Below, in pieces: positions 20,986 to 28,864 of a DNA stretch of 28,864 nucleotides. Within the stretch, counting starts at the first letter, position 1. Every line of letters begins with the position of its first letter. The stretch is from contig JAIVHQ010000208.1 of NCBI GenBank assembly GCA_020200995.1, positions 1,199 through 30,062 of the forward strand, written 5' to 3'. The notes beneath the pieces were generated by a model, which saw nothing but the letters and a program-made list of their open reading frames with translations, was not told where the DNA came from and did no database searches. A program made the position numbers and the translations under genes. The stretch comes from Flavobacteriales bacterium (GTDB lineage: Bacteria > Bacteroidota > Bacteroidia > Flavobacteriales_D > Cryomorphaceae).

Positions 20986-22626
20986 TTACATCATGCCGGG
21001 CATTCCGCCGCCCATGCCGCCCATAGGAGCGCCACCTTTGTCGTCATCTTCCTCTACATCGGAGATCACGCACTCAGTGGTGAGGAGCATACCGGCGATA
21101 GAGCCTGCATTCTCCAGCGCGATGCGCGCTACTTTGGTCGGATCGATAACACCTGCCTTAAAGAGGTCTTCAAAAACCTCAGTGCGGGCGTTGTATCCAA
21201 AGTCGCCTTTGCCTTCGCGTACTTTTTGTACGATGATCGAACCTTCGCCACCGGCGTTGGCTACAATCTGACGGAGCGGCTCCTCCATAGATCGATATAC
21301 GATTTTAATGCCTGTATTCTCATCGAAATTCTCTCCTTCGAGGCTTTCCAGGGCGCCCATGGTGCGCAAGTAAGCTACGCCTCCACCGGGAACGATTCCT
21401 TCTTCTACCGCAGCGCGTGTAGCGTGAAGTGCATCGTCTACGCGATCTTTCTTCTCTTTCATTTCCATCTCGCTGGCAGCACCTACGTAAAGTACGGCTA
21501 CTCCGCCGGCCAATTTGGCCAAACGCTCTTGCAGCTTTTCCTTGTCGTAGTCTGAAGTTGTGCTTTCCATCTGCGCCCTGATTTGCTTAACGCGGCTCTG
21601 GATGGCAGCTTTATCACCGGCACCGTTTACGATGGTGGTGTTGTCTTTATCGATGGTGATTTTCTCGCAGGTACCGAGGTCTTCCAGGGTAGCATCTTCG
21701 AGTTTGCGTCCTTGCTCTTCAGAAATCAGCGTACCACCTGTAAGGATGGCGATGTCTTCAAGCATGGCCTTGCGGCGGTCGCCGAATCCGGGAGCTTTAA
21801 CAGCTGCGATTTTCAACGATCCGCGGATTTTGTTTACCACGAGTGTAGCGAGGGCTTCGCCTTCCACATCTTCCGAAATAATCAAAAGCGGCTTGCCTGT
21901 TTGCGCGGCTTTTTCAAGTACGGGAAGCAGGTCTTTCATGTTGGAGATTTTCTTGTCGTAAATGAGAATGTAAGGATTCTCAAGGTCGGCAATCATTTTC
22001 TCCGAGTTGGTAACGAAGTAAGGAGACAGGTATCCGCGGTCGAACTGCATACCTTCCACAACGTCGACATATGTCTCGGTTCCTTTGGCTTCTTCAACGG
22101 TAATTACACCTTCTTTTTTCACCTTGGCCATGGCCTGGGCGATAAGCTTTCCGATGGTACTGTCATTGTTTGCTGAAATGGTCGCAACCTGCTCGATTTT
22201 CGAGTTGTCGTCTCCCACTTCGCGTGAAATTTTCTTGAGCTCAGCTACCACTGCAGCTATAGCCTTATCGATTCCTCTTTTGAGGTCCATGGGGTTTGCA
22301 CCTGCAGCTACGTTTTTCAATCCTGTGGTGATCATGGATTGCGCCAGTACAGTAGCAGTGGTGGTGCCATCTCCGGCGAGGTCAGCAGTTTTTGAAGCCA
22401 CTTCCTTTACCATCTGCGCACCCATGTTCTGGATGGGATCTTTGAGTTCGATTTCCTTGGCAACGGTTACACCGTCCTTGGTCATGCTCGGAGCACCGAA
22501 TTTTTTGTCGATGATCACGTTGCGGCCTTTGGGACCCAATGTTACTTTAACGGCGTTCGCCAATGCGTCTACGCCTTTCTTGAGTTTCTCTCTTGCAGAA
22601 ACGTCAAATGTGATGTCTTTAGCCAT
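20986..22626 (-). CDS. groEL: Chaperonin GroEL (60 kDa)
   Basis: 546-aa chaperonin subunit, full length. It forms the double-ring cage that refolds proteins using ATP. Landmarks are KDITFDVSAREKLKKGVDAL at the start, the ATP site AGDGTTTATVLAQSM near residue 85, the apical domain, IVPGGGVAYLRTMGALE near 410 and the flexible tail GGAPMGGMGGGMPGMM. It lies 34 bases downstream of groES on the same strand and is followed by a strong terminator. The antisense frames across it are shadows. Confidence 0.98.
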   Translation of the reverse strand: MAKDITFDVSAREKLKKGVDALANAVKVTLGPKGRNVIIDKKFGAPSMTKDGVTVAKEIELKDPIQNMGAQMVKEVASKTADLAGDGTTTATVLAQSMITTGLKNVAAGANPMDLKRGIDKAIAAVVAELKKISREVGDDNSKIEQVATISANNDSTIGKLIAQAMAKVKKEGVITVEEAKGTETYVDVVEGMQFDRGYLSPYFVTNSEKMIADLENPYILIYDKKISNMKDLLPVLEKAAQTGKPLLIISEDVEGEALATLVVNKIRGSLKIAAVKAPGFGDRRKAMLEDIAILTGGTLISEEQGRKLEDATLEDLGTCEKITIDKDNTTIVNGAGDKAAIQSRVKQIRAQMESTTSDYDKEKLQERLAKLAGGVAVLYVGAASEMEMKEKKDRVDDALHATRAAVEEGIVPGGGVAYLRTMGALESLEGENFDENTGIKIVYRSMEEPLRQIVANAGGEGSIIVQKVREGKGDFGYNARTEVFEDLFKAGVIDPTKVARIALENAGSIAGMLLTTECVISDVEEDDDKGGAPMGGMGGGMPGMM

Positions 22627-22660
22627 AATAATTGTGGTTTTGAGGTTAAGTGTTGTTTGT

Positions 22661-22945
22661 TTAGTTCTTGCCGATTACTCCGAAAATATCGGATTCACGC
22701 ATGATCAGATAAGAACCGCCTTCGATCTTAATTTCCGTACCTGAGTACTGTCCATAAATAACGGTGTCGCCTACTTTCACGGTGAGGGGCTCATCTTTCT
22801 TCCCGTTGCCGACGGCTACAACCTTGCCGCGTTGTGGTTTTTCCTTGGCGGTATCGGGAATAATGATTCCGCTGGCGGTTTTTTCTTCTGCAGGGGCTGC
22901 TTCTACGAGCACGCGATCTGCGAGTGGAGTTACGTTTACTGACAT
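22661..22945 (-). CDS. groES: Co-chaperonin GroES
   Basis: 94-aa lid protein of the GroEL cage. MSVNVTPLADRVLVEAAPAE opens the beta barrel. The mobile loop region EEKTASGIIIPDTAKEKPQR contacts GroEL, and GDTVIYGQYSGTEIKIEG closes the fold. No CIRCE element (the HrcA operator) is seen upstream; a CACAG-N6-CTGTG inverted repeat at 22992-23007 is the only symmetric site near the expected promoter, and no clear TAnnTTTG box is present. It is followed by groEL in one operon. Confidence 0.97.
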   Translation of the reverse strand: MSVNVTPLADRVLVEAAPAEEKTASGIIIPDTAKEKPQRGKVVAVGNGKKDEPLTVKVGDTVIYGQYSGTEIKIEGGSYLIMRESDIFGVIGKN

Positions 22946-23036
22946 TGCTATTATTTTAAAGTTTGTGAGAGCGCATCGTCAGAAAACGTGCCACAGGTCA
23001 AACTGTGTAAACTTTGCCGATTTTGACAGTTGGGCA

Positions 23037-23071
23037 CAAAAAAAATGTCAGTATGCGTGACACACTGACAT
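23037..23071 (-). terminator. Rho-independent terminator after secG
   Basis: ATGTCAGT (23045-23052) and ACTGACAT (23064-23071) are perfect complements around an 11-base loop. On the - strand a run of Ts follows. It lies about 27 bases after the secG stop and ends the miaB-to-secG operon before groES. Confidence 0.75.
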
Positions 23072-23097
23072 CTTTAAAATGTGGTTTGATGCTCGAA

Positions 23098-23445
23098 TCA
23101 GTCCTGCTCGGGCGTGGGCTCTGTCCCGGGAGCTGCCTCTTCGCTCGGAAGTTCTTCCCCACCCGGCATTTGCTCGGGCATTTCGGGCATGGTCTCTTCA
23201 AACATGGGTGCAGCTACTACATCCTGATCATGGATCCCGGCCGAAACTAAGCAAAGAATGAACAATACAACGCCTAAAGTCCAGGTGCTCCTTTCGAGAA
23301 AATCACCTGTGCGCTTTACACCACCTATTTGGTTGGCCGATGAAAAACTGGAGTCGAGTCCTCCGCCTTTTGGGTTTTGAACCAATACAATCAATGCAAG
23401 AAAAACGCATATTAGGATGGTCATCGCGTATATAAAGAGCAGCAT
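23098..23445 (-). CDS. secG: Preprotein translocase subunit SecG
   Basis: 115-aa inner-membrane accessory subunit of SecYEG. TM1 is at residues 3-22 (FIYAMTILICVFLALIVLVQ), the conserved cytosolic loop NPKGGGLDSSFSSANQIGGV follows, and TM2 is at about 54-72. The last 40 residues are an acidic Pro/Glu/Met tail ending PGTEPTPEQD, as in other Bacteroidota SecG proteins. It starts five bases after the TPR gene and is the last gene of the operon. Confidence 0.94.
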   Translation of the reverse strand: MLLFIYAMTILICVFLALIVLVQNPKGGGLDSSFSSANQIGGVKRTGDFLERSTWTLGVVLFILCLVSAGIHDQDVVAAPMFEETMPEMPEQMPGGEELPSEEAAPGTEPTPEQD

Positions 23446-23450
23446 AGGTC

Positions 23451-24371
23451 TTAGGATTTAATTTTTTCTTCCGCTTGTTTTTGGAGAGCGGCAAAGTAAA
23501 CGCTTTTTTCCGGATATTTCAATCCGAGTCGGGCGTATGCGCGGGCGGCTTTTTTGAAGTCGTGTTGCTTCTCGTAAATTCTTGCAAGTGTTTCTGTTAC
23601 GAAGCTTTCATCCTCCACCAAGCTCATCTTCCCCATTTGCGAAGGTGAGAAAAAGGAAGCCTTGGCGGGGGTGATTTGCGGCGAGTCCGAAATGAATTTC
23701 TCAAGAATATCATCTGCCGGGGGCGATGATTTTTTGACAGTAGTGGATGTATCGCCATCCAGGGAGTTGAGCCAGCTGGCAAAACTGCTTAGGTTTTGAG
23801 CTGCTTCGACCTTTTTTCCGACAGAGGGTTCTGCATCGGCTTTTTCAGTGCTTCCGGGCTGTTCATCTTTTTGCGAAAGCATAACCTCCACTTCCATCTC
23901 ACCGAGCTGGCCCACGGCTGCACTCAATATTTGAGCTTCGAGCGGATCTGAACTGATCGGCGAATTAATCTTTTCGGTTACGTCCTCTTCCTGTAGCAGC
24001 GATCTGTTTTGATCCGAATCAGCCTTTCCGATAGGTTCCGACAGAGGTGGGGCAACTTCCTGCTCGGCCCCCGTCGGTTCATCCTGCTTGACTTCGGCGA
24101 TGTCAGTCTCTTCCGACACCGCGATGTGCTCCAAAAGTTTCTTTCTAACAGTGTAGCTGTAAAGCTTGGTGCGATCGCCGATGTAAACGGAAGCAGTGTT
24201 CAGGTAATCTTTGGCATCGAGGCGGTCGAACTGTTTGGCCCCTACAGCTTGCAACACCTTAAAAGCTGAACACCACGGATAGGTATTGCTGAGTTCACGC
24301 ACCTGCTCGAGGGTGTTCTCGTCGGGAAACTTTTGCGTTTCCATCAGTGATATGAGGGTCGATTTCTGCAT
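23451..24371 (-). CDS. TPR-containing hypothetical protein of the lptE-secG cluster
   Basis: 306 aa. The N-terminal 90 residues (MQKSTLISLMETQKFPDENT; YPWCSAFKVLQAVGAKQFDR) form a conserved helical module seen in Bacteroidota genes between lptE and secG. A long acidic, low-complexity middle follows (about 95-245). A C-terminal TPR-like hairpin is ETLARIYEKQHDFKKAARAY then ARLGLKYPEKSVYFAAL. There is no signal peptide, so it is probably cytoplasmic. The function is unknown. Its start overlaps the lptE stop by one base (TAATG), a clear translational coupling. Confidence 0.8.
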   Translation of the reverse strand: MQKSTLISLMETQKFPDENTLEQVRELSNTYPWCSAFKVLQAVGAKQFDRLDAKDYLNTASVYIGDRTKLYSYTVRKKLLEHIAVSEETDIAEVKQDEPTGAEQEVAPPLSEPIGKADSDQNRSLLQEEDVTEKINSPISSDPLEAQILSAAVGQLGEMEVEVMLSQKDEQPGSTEKADAEPSVGKKVEAAQNLSSFASWLNSLDGDTSTTVKKSSPPADDILEKFISDSPQITPAKASFFSPSQMGKMSLVEDESFVTETLARIYEKQHDFKKAARAYARLGLKYPEKSVYFAALQKQAEEKIKS

Positions 24372-24877
24372 TACCAGGCGCCGAGTGATGCGTCAAATAT
24401 ATCCTGGATTAACTGATCATTGATCTCATCAATCAATTCGAGCTCCACCGCATTAAAGTCAGTATTCGAATCGTAATCGGCAAAACGGGTAAAAGTTCGT
24501 TCAAAATTCTTTTCCCTTTCCAAGGTGTTAATGTATTTCACCTTTACAGAAATGGACAACCTGTTGAGGGTGGCCACTTCATCTCCCGACACGGCAGCAT
24601 TGCCCGTTTCGTAACGCGTGATGGTGCCCTCGTACTGCAGGTCACCTTTCTTGTCTACAAGGTCAAGGCGGGTCTGGGCGAGCATGAGGTCTTTGTAGGC
24701 CTCTGTAAGTGTGAGGTCGTAGTTGGGCGCGGCCATGGGCGTCACGATCCTGAATTGCTTCACCGATACAGTAATTGCAGCTGCGGGAATATCTGCTCCC
24801 GTGAATGAGTAACTCACCGAGCAGCCCTGCACGAGGGCAGCCGCGAACAGTATCCATATGAAGTAATAGATGCGCAT
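24371..24877 (-). CDS. lptE: LptE-family LPS-assembly lipoprotein
   Basis: 168-aa lipoprotein with signal peptide and lipobox LVQGC (Cys19). The mature domain SVSYSFTGADIPAAAITVSV begins the LptE fold; LTEAYKDLMLAQTRLDLVDK and the GDLQYEGTITRYE strand are typical of Bacteroidota LptE. It plugs the LptD barrel that places lipopolysaccharide in the outer membrane. It lies eight bases after the sigma-54 activator gene and is coupled to the next gene. Confidence 0.87.
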   Translation of the reverse strand: MRIYYFIWILFAAALVQGCSVSYSFTGADIPAAAITVSVKQFRIVTPMAAPNYDLTLTEAYKDLMLAQTRLDLVDKKGDLQYEGTITRYETGNAAVSGDEVATLNRLSISVKVKYINTLEREKNFERTFTRFADYDSNTDFNAVELELIDEINDQLIQDIFDASLGAW

Positions 24878-24885
24878 AGCGGGGC

Positions 24886-26139
24886 CTATTGCAAATTGTA
24901 TTCCTTAATTTTTCGATACAATGTACGCTCGCTGATGCCCAACTCTTTGGCCGCCGGCTTCCTGCGGCTATTGTACTTTTTAAGGGCCTTTACAATCAGG
25001 TCGCGTTCAGTCTGTTCAAGTGAAAGTGACTCCTCAACCTCTTCGTGGGCATCAATGTGTACTTCTTCCTCGCGGCTGATGTCGTAGTCGGCCGCAGGCT
25101 CCGATGATGCATAGGGAGCTGAATGGCTGTCGGTCTCGGGCGAAGCGTCTTCATACAGCCGCTTCACAGCTGCGGGATTACCCGTGCGAACCGCTCCTGA
25201 AGGATTTCGGTTTTGCAGCAGTTCCAGAACAATGGTTTTCAAGTCGCTGATGTCCTGTCGCATCTCAAAGAGAAACTTGTACAGTATTTCCCTTTCGGTA
25301 AAATCGTTGGACGAGCCGCTGCTGTTCTTAGACGTAACGGCGGGCAGGTTGCTTCGCGCAATCTCGGGCAGGTAGCGACGCAGAATGTCGGCATTGATAT
25401 TTCGCTCCTCTTCGATCACAGAGAGCTGCTCGGAGATGTTCTTTAGCTGGCGAATGTTGCCGGGCCATGCATATTTTTCCAAAAGTGCCTCTGCCTCATC
25501 GTCGAGACGCACAGCCGGCATGTGGTACTTTTCAGCAAAATCAACGGCAAACTTTCGAAACAACAGGCCGATGTCGTCCTTTCTGTCGCGCAAAGGCGGC
25601 AGGGAAATGGGCACTGAATTCAGCCTGTAAAAAAGATCTTCTCTGAACTTTCCGCTCGAGATGGCCTTACTCATCTCTACGTTTGTGGCCGCAATGATGC
25701 GGACATCGGTTTTGAGCACTTTAGAGGACCCCACTTTAATAAACTCCCCGCTTTCGAGTACCCTCAGCAACCTCACCTGGGTGAGGAGCGGGAGCTCGGC
25801 TACTTCGTCGAGAAATATCGTGCCGCCGTTGGCCACTTCAAAATATCCTTTGCGCGCGTCGTGTGCCCCGGTAAAGGCGCCTTTCTCGTGGCCGAAAAGC
25901 TCTGAGTCAATGGTGCCCTCGGGAATGGCCCCGCAGTTTACCGCTATATACTGACCGTGCTTTCGCTTGGAAAGGTTGTGAATGATCTGGGGCATGTTCT
26001 CTTTTCCCGTCCCACTCTCACCAGTGATGAGTACCGAGATGTCGGTGGGAGCCACTTGAATGGCAACGTCGATGGCCCGGTTGAGCATCGGAGAATTGCC
26101 GATGATGCCGAAGCGCTGCTTGATTTGCTGTACCGTCAT
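24886..26139 (-). CDS. Sigma-54-dependent transcriptional activator without receiver domain
   Basis: About 417 aa from the preferred start MTVQQIKQRFGIIGNSP at 26139, two bases after the miaB stop; the frame runs back to an ATG at 26184 inside miaB, which is less likely. The AAA+ domain starts at once, with Walker A GESGTGKE (40-47), GAFTGA loop (87-92) for sigma-54 contact, Walker B GGTIFLDE (105-112) and FREDLFYRLNSVPISLPPLR. The C-terminus is a Fis-type helix-turn-helix (RRKPAAKELGISERTLYRKI). There is no N-terminal sensor or receiver, so activity must be controlled by level or partners. This gene recurs between miaB and lptE in Bacteroidota; its targets are not known to me. Confidence 0.92.
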   Translation of the reverse strand: MTVQQIKQRFGIIGNSPMLNRAIDVAIQVAPTDISVLITGESGTGKENMPQIIHNLSKRKHGQYIAVNCGAIPEGTIDSELFGHEKGAFTGAHDARKGYFEVANGGTIFLDEVAELPLLTQVRLLRVLESGEFIKVGSSKVLKTDVRIIAATNVEMSKAISSGKFREDLFYRLNSVPISLPPLRDRKDDIGLLFRKFAVDFAEKYHMPAVRLDDEAEALLEKYAWPGNIRQLKNISEQLSVIEEERNINADILRRYLPEIARSNLPAVTSKNSSGSSNDFTEREILYKFLFEMRQDISDLKTIVLELLQNRNPSGAVRTGNPAAVKRLYEDASPETDSHSAPYASSEPAADYDISREEEVHIDAHEEVEESLSLEQTERDLIVKALKKYNSRRKPAAKELGISERTLYRKIKEYNLQ

Positions 26140-26141
26140 AA

Positions 26142-27569
26142 CTATTGTTGTACCACTTCGCCGATCAGGGTGGCAGATGTGCAATCGACTGCTTTTACAT
26201 TTACGTAAGTACCCACTTCGATGTCGCCGCGGTCAAATACCATCACGGCGTTTTGGGTATTGCGGCCGAAGAGTTTTCCGTCCGATTTTTTGGACACGCC
26301 CTCTACCAGCACTTCAAAAGTTTGGCCCACTGAAGCCTTGTTTCGCTTCAGCGAATTCGCGCTCTGCACTTTGATGATCTCCTCGAGGCGCGACTGCTTG
26401 ACGGCTTCGGGTACATCGTCGGTAAATTTCCGCTCGGCGAGGGTTTTGGGCCGTTCTGAATACTTGAACATGTAAGCGAATTCGTACTCAACCTCTTTCA
26501 TAATCGATACCGTGTCGGCGTGTTCGGCATCGGTCTCACCGCAAAATCCAGCGATGATGTCGGTGCTGATCGCACAGTCGGGCATGATGCGGCGTATGGC
26601 GTCGATGCGGTTCATGTACCACTCGCGGCTGTATCCGCGGTTCATGCGCTTGAGTACATCTGTATTTCCGCTCTGCACGGGCAGGTGAATGTATTTGCAA
26701 ATATTGTCGTACCGCGCCATTGTGTGCAGCACGTCGTCGGTCATGTCTTTTGGGTGGGAAGTCGAAAATCGGATGCGAAGGTCAGGAGCGACCAACGCCA
26801 CCTTTTCCATGAGCTGGGCAAAATTCACTGTTTCCTTTTCGGGGTCGATGACTTCTCCCTTCTTGGTCACATTCCAGCGGTATGAATCCACATTTTGCCC
26901 AAGCAAAGTCACCTCGCGGTAGCCCTCCTGATGCAGGTAGCGCGCTTCGTGAACGATCGACTCGGGGTCGCGGCTGCGCTCACGGCCGCGGGTAAAGGGC
27001 ACCACACAAAATGAGCACATATTGTCGCAGCCACGCATGATGCTGATGAATGCCGTCACCCCGTTGCTATTGAGGCGCACAGGATTGATGTCGGCGTATG
27101 TTTCTTCGCGGCTCAGCAGCACGTTTACTGCTTTTCGGCCATCGGTCACCTCTTCAACCAGGCCGGGAAGGTCGCGGTATGCGTCGGGGCCCACAACAAT
27201 GTCGACCAGCTTTTCCTCTTCGAGCAGTTGCGCCTTGAGCCTTTCGGCCATGCAGCCGAGCACGCCAATCAGGAGCTCGGGATTCTTCTTTTTGGTATTG
27301 TTGAAATGGTTGAGCCGATTGCGCACTTTTTGCTCGGCATTTTCGCGAATAGAGCAGGTATTGAGCAGCACCAATGATGCTTCTTCGGCATTTCGGGTGG
27401 TGGTGTATCCCGATTTGGCAAGAATGGAGGCCACGATCTCACTATCGGAGAAGTTCATCTGGCATCCATAACTCTCGAGATAGAGTTTTTTGCCGTTGTC
27501 CGGCCCCTCCACCATGGTCGCTTCGCCTTGCTTCGACTCTTCCAGTACTTTTGTTGAACCCATTGACAT
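26142..27569 (-). CDS. miaB: tRNA-2-methylthio-N6-dimethylallyladenosine synthase MiaB
   Basis: Radical SAM methylthiotransferase that adds the methylthio group to i6A37 of tRNAs. The N-terminal UPF0004 domain starts with KKLYLESYGCQMNFSDSE, then NTCSIREN and LGCMAERL. The radical-SAM cluster motif is RGCDNMCSFCVVPFTRGRER, and the C-terminal TRAM domain includes GQTFEVLVEGVSKKSDGKLF. An upstream ATG at 27689 would add 40 unlikely residues and would lie upstream of the promoter at 27599-27631. The start MSMGSTKVLE at 27569 (or the Met two codons later) is preferred, giving about 475 aa. It heads the miaB-to-secG operon. Confidence 0.94.
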   Translation of the reverse strand: MSMGSTKVLEESKQGEATMVEGPDNGKKLYLESYGCQMNFSDSEIVASILAKSGYTTTRNAEEASLVLLNTCSIRENAEQKVRNRLNHFNNTKKKNPELLIGVLGCMAERLKAQLLEEEKLVDIVVGPDAYRDLPGLVEEVTDGRKAVNVLLSREETYADINPVRLNSNGVTAFISIMRGCDNMCSFCVVPFTRGRERSRDPESIVHEARYLHQEGYREVTLLGQNVDSYRWNVTKKGEVIDPEKETVNFAQLMEKVALVAPDLRIRFSTSHPKDMTDDVLHTMARYDNICKYIHLPVQSGNTDVLKRMNRGYSREWYMNRIDAIRRIMPDCAISTDIIAGFCGETDAEHADTVSIMKEVEYEFAYMFKYSERPKTLAERKFTDDVPEAVKQSRLEEIIKVQSANSLKRNKASVGQTFEVLVEGVSKKSDGKLFGRNTQNAVMVFDRGDIEVGTYVNVKAVDCTSATLIGEVVQQ

Positions 27570-27598
27570 ACTCGCTAGTGTTTTTTTAAAAAGGAAAA

Positions 27599-27631
27599 CA
27601 AAGGTAGGGAAAAATGATGCGAAACTGCCAA
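27599..27631 (-). promoter_or_regulatory. Bacteroidota-type promoter for the miaB operon
   Basis: On the - strand TACCTTTG (27599-27606) matches TAnnTTTG, with TTG (27629-27631) 22 bases upstream. A transcript would start around 27593, 24 bases before the ATG at 27569. This position argues against the longer miaB ORF. Confidence 0.6.
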
Positions 27632-27731
27632 TTTGGCACACTGATTCGTGCCCGCCGCTTTTACTGTGAGCGTTCAATCTTTTGAACAAAAATAACCGCA
27701 GCGCAATTCACTTATGACTACCATATATTCA

Positions 27732-27760
27732 CAATGAAACCCTGTATTCGGTTTTCATTG
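27732..27760. repeat. Stem-loop in the miaB-topA divergent region
   Basis: CAATGAAACC (27732-27741) pairs with GGTTTTCATTG (27750-27760) over about ten base pairs with a single bulge. It lies about 50 bases before the topA ATG and on the upstream side of the miaB promoter. It is not followed by a T run, so it is not a typical terminator. A regulatory role is possible; the sequence alone does not show one. Confidence 0.4.
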
Positions 27761-27808
27761 CTTTAATTTGTGGACTTAAGAATGCCGTTTGAACCTAATC
27801 CCCACGCT

Positions 27809-28864
27809 ATGCCAAAGAACTTAGTCATCGTAGAATCACCCGCTAAAGCCAAAACCATCGAAGGTTTTCTGGGCAAAGACTATGTTGTGAAGTCGAGCTA
27901 CGGACATGTACGCGACCTCAAAAAGAAGGGCCTTGGCGTGGATGTCGACAATAATTTTGCTCCTGAATACGAAATATCACTCGACAAAAAAAAGGTCATC
28001 AAAGAGCTTCAGGATTTGGTGAAAAAAGCGGAAACAGTGTGGCTCGCGACTGACGAGGACCGCGAGGGGGAAGCCATTTCATGGCACCTCGAGGAAGCCC
28101 TCGATCTAAAGAAGAAAGACACCAAACGAATCGTATTTCACGAGATCACCAAGGAGGCCATCGATCGGGCCATCAACAATCCACGCAAAGTGGATTACCG
28201 ATTGGTAGACGCACAGCAAGCCCGCCGGGTGCTCGACCGCCTCGTAGGCTTTGAGCTCTCTCCCATATTATGGAAGAAAATTAAGCCCTCACTCAGCGCC
28301 GGACGCGTACAGTCCGTTACGGTAAGATTAATTGTGGAACGCGAGCGAGAAATCCAAAATTTCAAGCAGGAGGAGTGGTACCGCGTCACGGGCATCTTCG
28401 AATCGGAAGGCAGGTCATTCAAAGCCGAGCTTTCGAAGCGGTTCCCGACTGTGGAAGAAGCCCGCACTTTTCTCGACAGTTGCGGAAATGCGAATTTTGC
28501 CGTCGACGACCTCGAGGTAAAACCTTTTAAGAAAAAGCCTGCAGCCCCATTTACGACATCTACCTTGCAGCAAGAGGCCGGCAGAAAGCTTGGATATTCC
28601 GTGGCCCGCACCATGTCGGTAGCTCAAAAGCTGTATGAAGAAGGTAAAATCACCTACATGCGTACCGACAGCCTCAACCTGTCTGACACCGCCATCAAGG
28701 CAGCCAAAGCCGAAATCGTTTCGAGCTACGGCGAAAAATATTCTGAGACGCGAAAATTTACCGCCAAGACCAAAGGCGCCCAGGAGGCCCACGAAGCCAT
28801 CCGTCCCGTAGACATGTCGGTGAGCAGTGCCGGCAACGACTCGGCCGAGCAGCGCCTCTACGAC
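27809..28864 (+). CDS. topA: DNA topoisomerase I (type IA), N-terminal part, cut by window edge
   Basis: 352 codons are visible from the ATG at 27809 to the window end, with no stop, so the gene continues beyond. It relaxes negative supercoils. The TOPRIM domain is at the start (KNLVIVESPAKAKTIEGFLG; ATDEDREGEAISWH), followed by NAQQ-type DAQQARRVLDRLVGFELSP, KIKPSLSAGRVQSVTVRLIV and the active site GKITYMRTDSLNLS with catalytic Tyr283. GAQEAHEAIRP is also intact. It is divergent from miaB. The missing remainder should carry the rest of the core and the C-terminal zinc or basic repeats. Confidence 0.97.
   Translation, partial: MPKNLVIVESPAKAKTIEGFLGKDYVVKSSYGHVRDLKKKGLGVDVDNNFAPEYEISLDKKKVIKELQDLVKKAETVWLATDEDREGEAISWHLEEALDLKKKDTKRIVFHEITKEAIDRAINNPRKVDYRLVDAQQARRVLDRLVGFELSPILWKKIKPSLSAGRVQSVTVRLIVEREREIQNFKQEEWYRVTGIFESEGRSFKAELSKRFPTVEEARTFLDSCGNANFAVDDLEVKPFKKKPAAPFTTSTLQQEAGRKLGYSVARTMSVAQKLYEEGKITYMRTDSLNLSDTAIKAAKAEIVSSYGEKYSETRKFTAKTKGAQEAHEAIRPVDMSVSSAGNDSAEQRLYD

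Noticed and set aside
24886..26184. Longer start of the sigma-54 activator overlapping miaB
   Set aside because: The extra 15 residues overlap the end of miaB; the ATG at 26139, two bases after the miaB stop, gives the normal domain start.
27633..27648. Sigma-54 promoter-like TTGGCAC-N5-TTCG upstream of topA
   Set aside because: The -12 part does not match TTGC well, and the site overlaps the miaB -33 region; too weak to call.
26142..27689. Longer MiaB with 40 extra N-terminal residues
   Set aside because: The extra residues do not fit the family, and a TTG/TAnnTTTG promoter lies downstream of that ATG.

Overview
The window is chromosomal DNA of a member of the Bacteroidota, most likely a Flavobacteriales-type marine or freshwater lineage. 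The grounds are gliding/type IX secretion genes (gldE, gldD) next to ssb and mutY, a miaB / sigma-54 activator / lptE / TPR / secG / groES-groEL block of the kind found in this phylum, a 30-residue AURKAIP1/COX24-type protein, Bacteroidota-type promoters (TAnnTTTG with an upstream TTG), and TTG starts. GC is about 50%. I see no plasmid, phage, CRISPR, tRNA, rRNA or defence genes. This is a housekeeping region, not an accessory island.

Layout. (1) 1-3004, + strand: a coupled operon of a DUF4350-type membrane protein (5' cut by the window edge), a MoxR AAA+ ATPase and a DUF58 protein. (2) 3005-3491: a repeat-rich gap with nested inverted, direct and foldback repeats. (3) 3492-5868, - strand: HU, a membrane-anchored TPR protein, the 30-aa protein, a terminator, then RNase G broken into two same-frame pieces. 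(4) 6004-9433, + strand: mutY, ssb, gldE (internal deletion and frameshift) and gldD. (5) 9434-11227: a foldback repeat, haem A synthase (-), a terminator and an HMA-domain lipoprotein (-). (6) 11338-16908, + strand: an EamA transporter, rplU-rpmA with a terminator, and serS coupled by ATGA overlaps to a lipoprotein and a large TPR protein. (7) 16963-20358, - strand: an MFS transporter and an RprXY-like two-component system. (8) 20359-20985: a terminator, a third repeat copy, a short ORF and the groEL terminator. (9) 20986-27569, - strand: miaB, sigma-54 activator, lptE, TPR protein and secG as one tight operon ending in a terminator, then groES-groEL. (10) 27809-end, +: topA, cut by the window edge.

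How the genes fit together. Most are core functions: ribosome (bL21, bL27, the COX24-like protein), tRNA charging and modification (SerRS, MiaB), DNA maintenance (HU, MutY, SSB, TopA), protein folding and export (GroES/EL, SecG), LPS export (LptE) and gliding (GldE/GldD). The most unusual observations are a small family of foldback (MITE/REP-like) repeats at gene ends, two conserved genes (rng and gldE) that each lack an internal conserved segment, a composition change inside mutY, and very short genes. I found no convincing new multi-gene system. The repeat family is the best lead.
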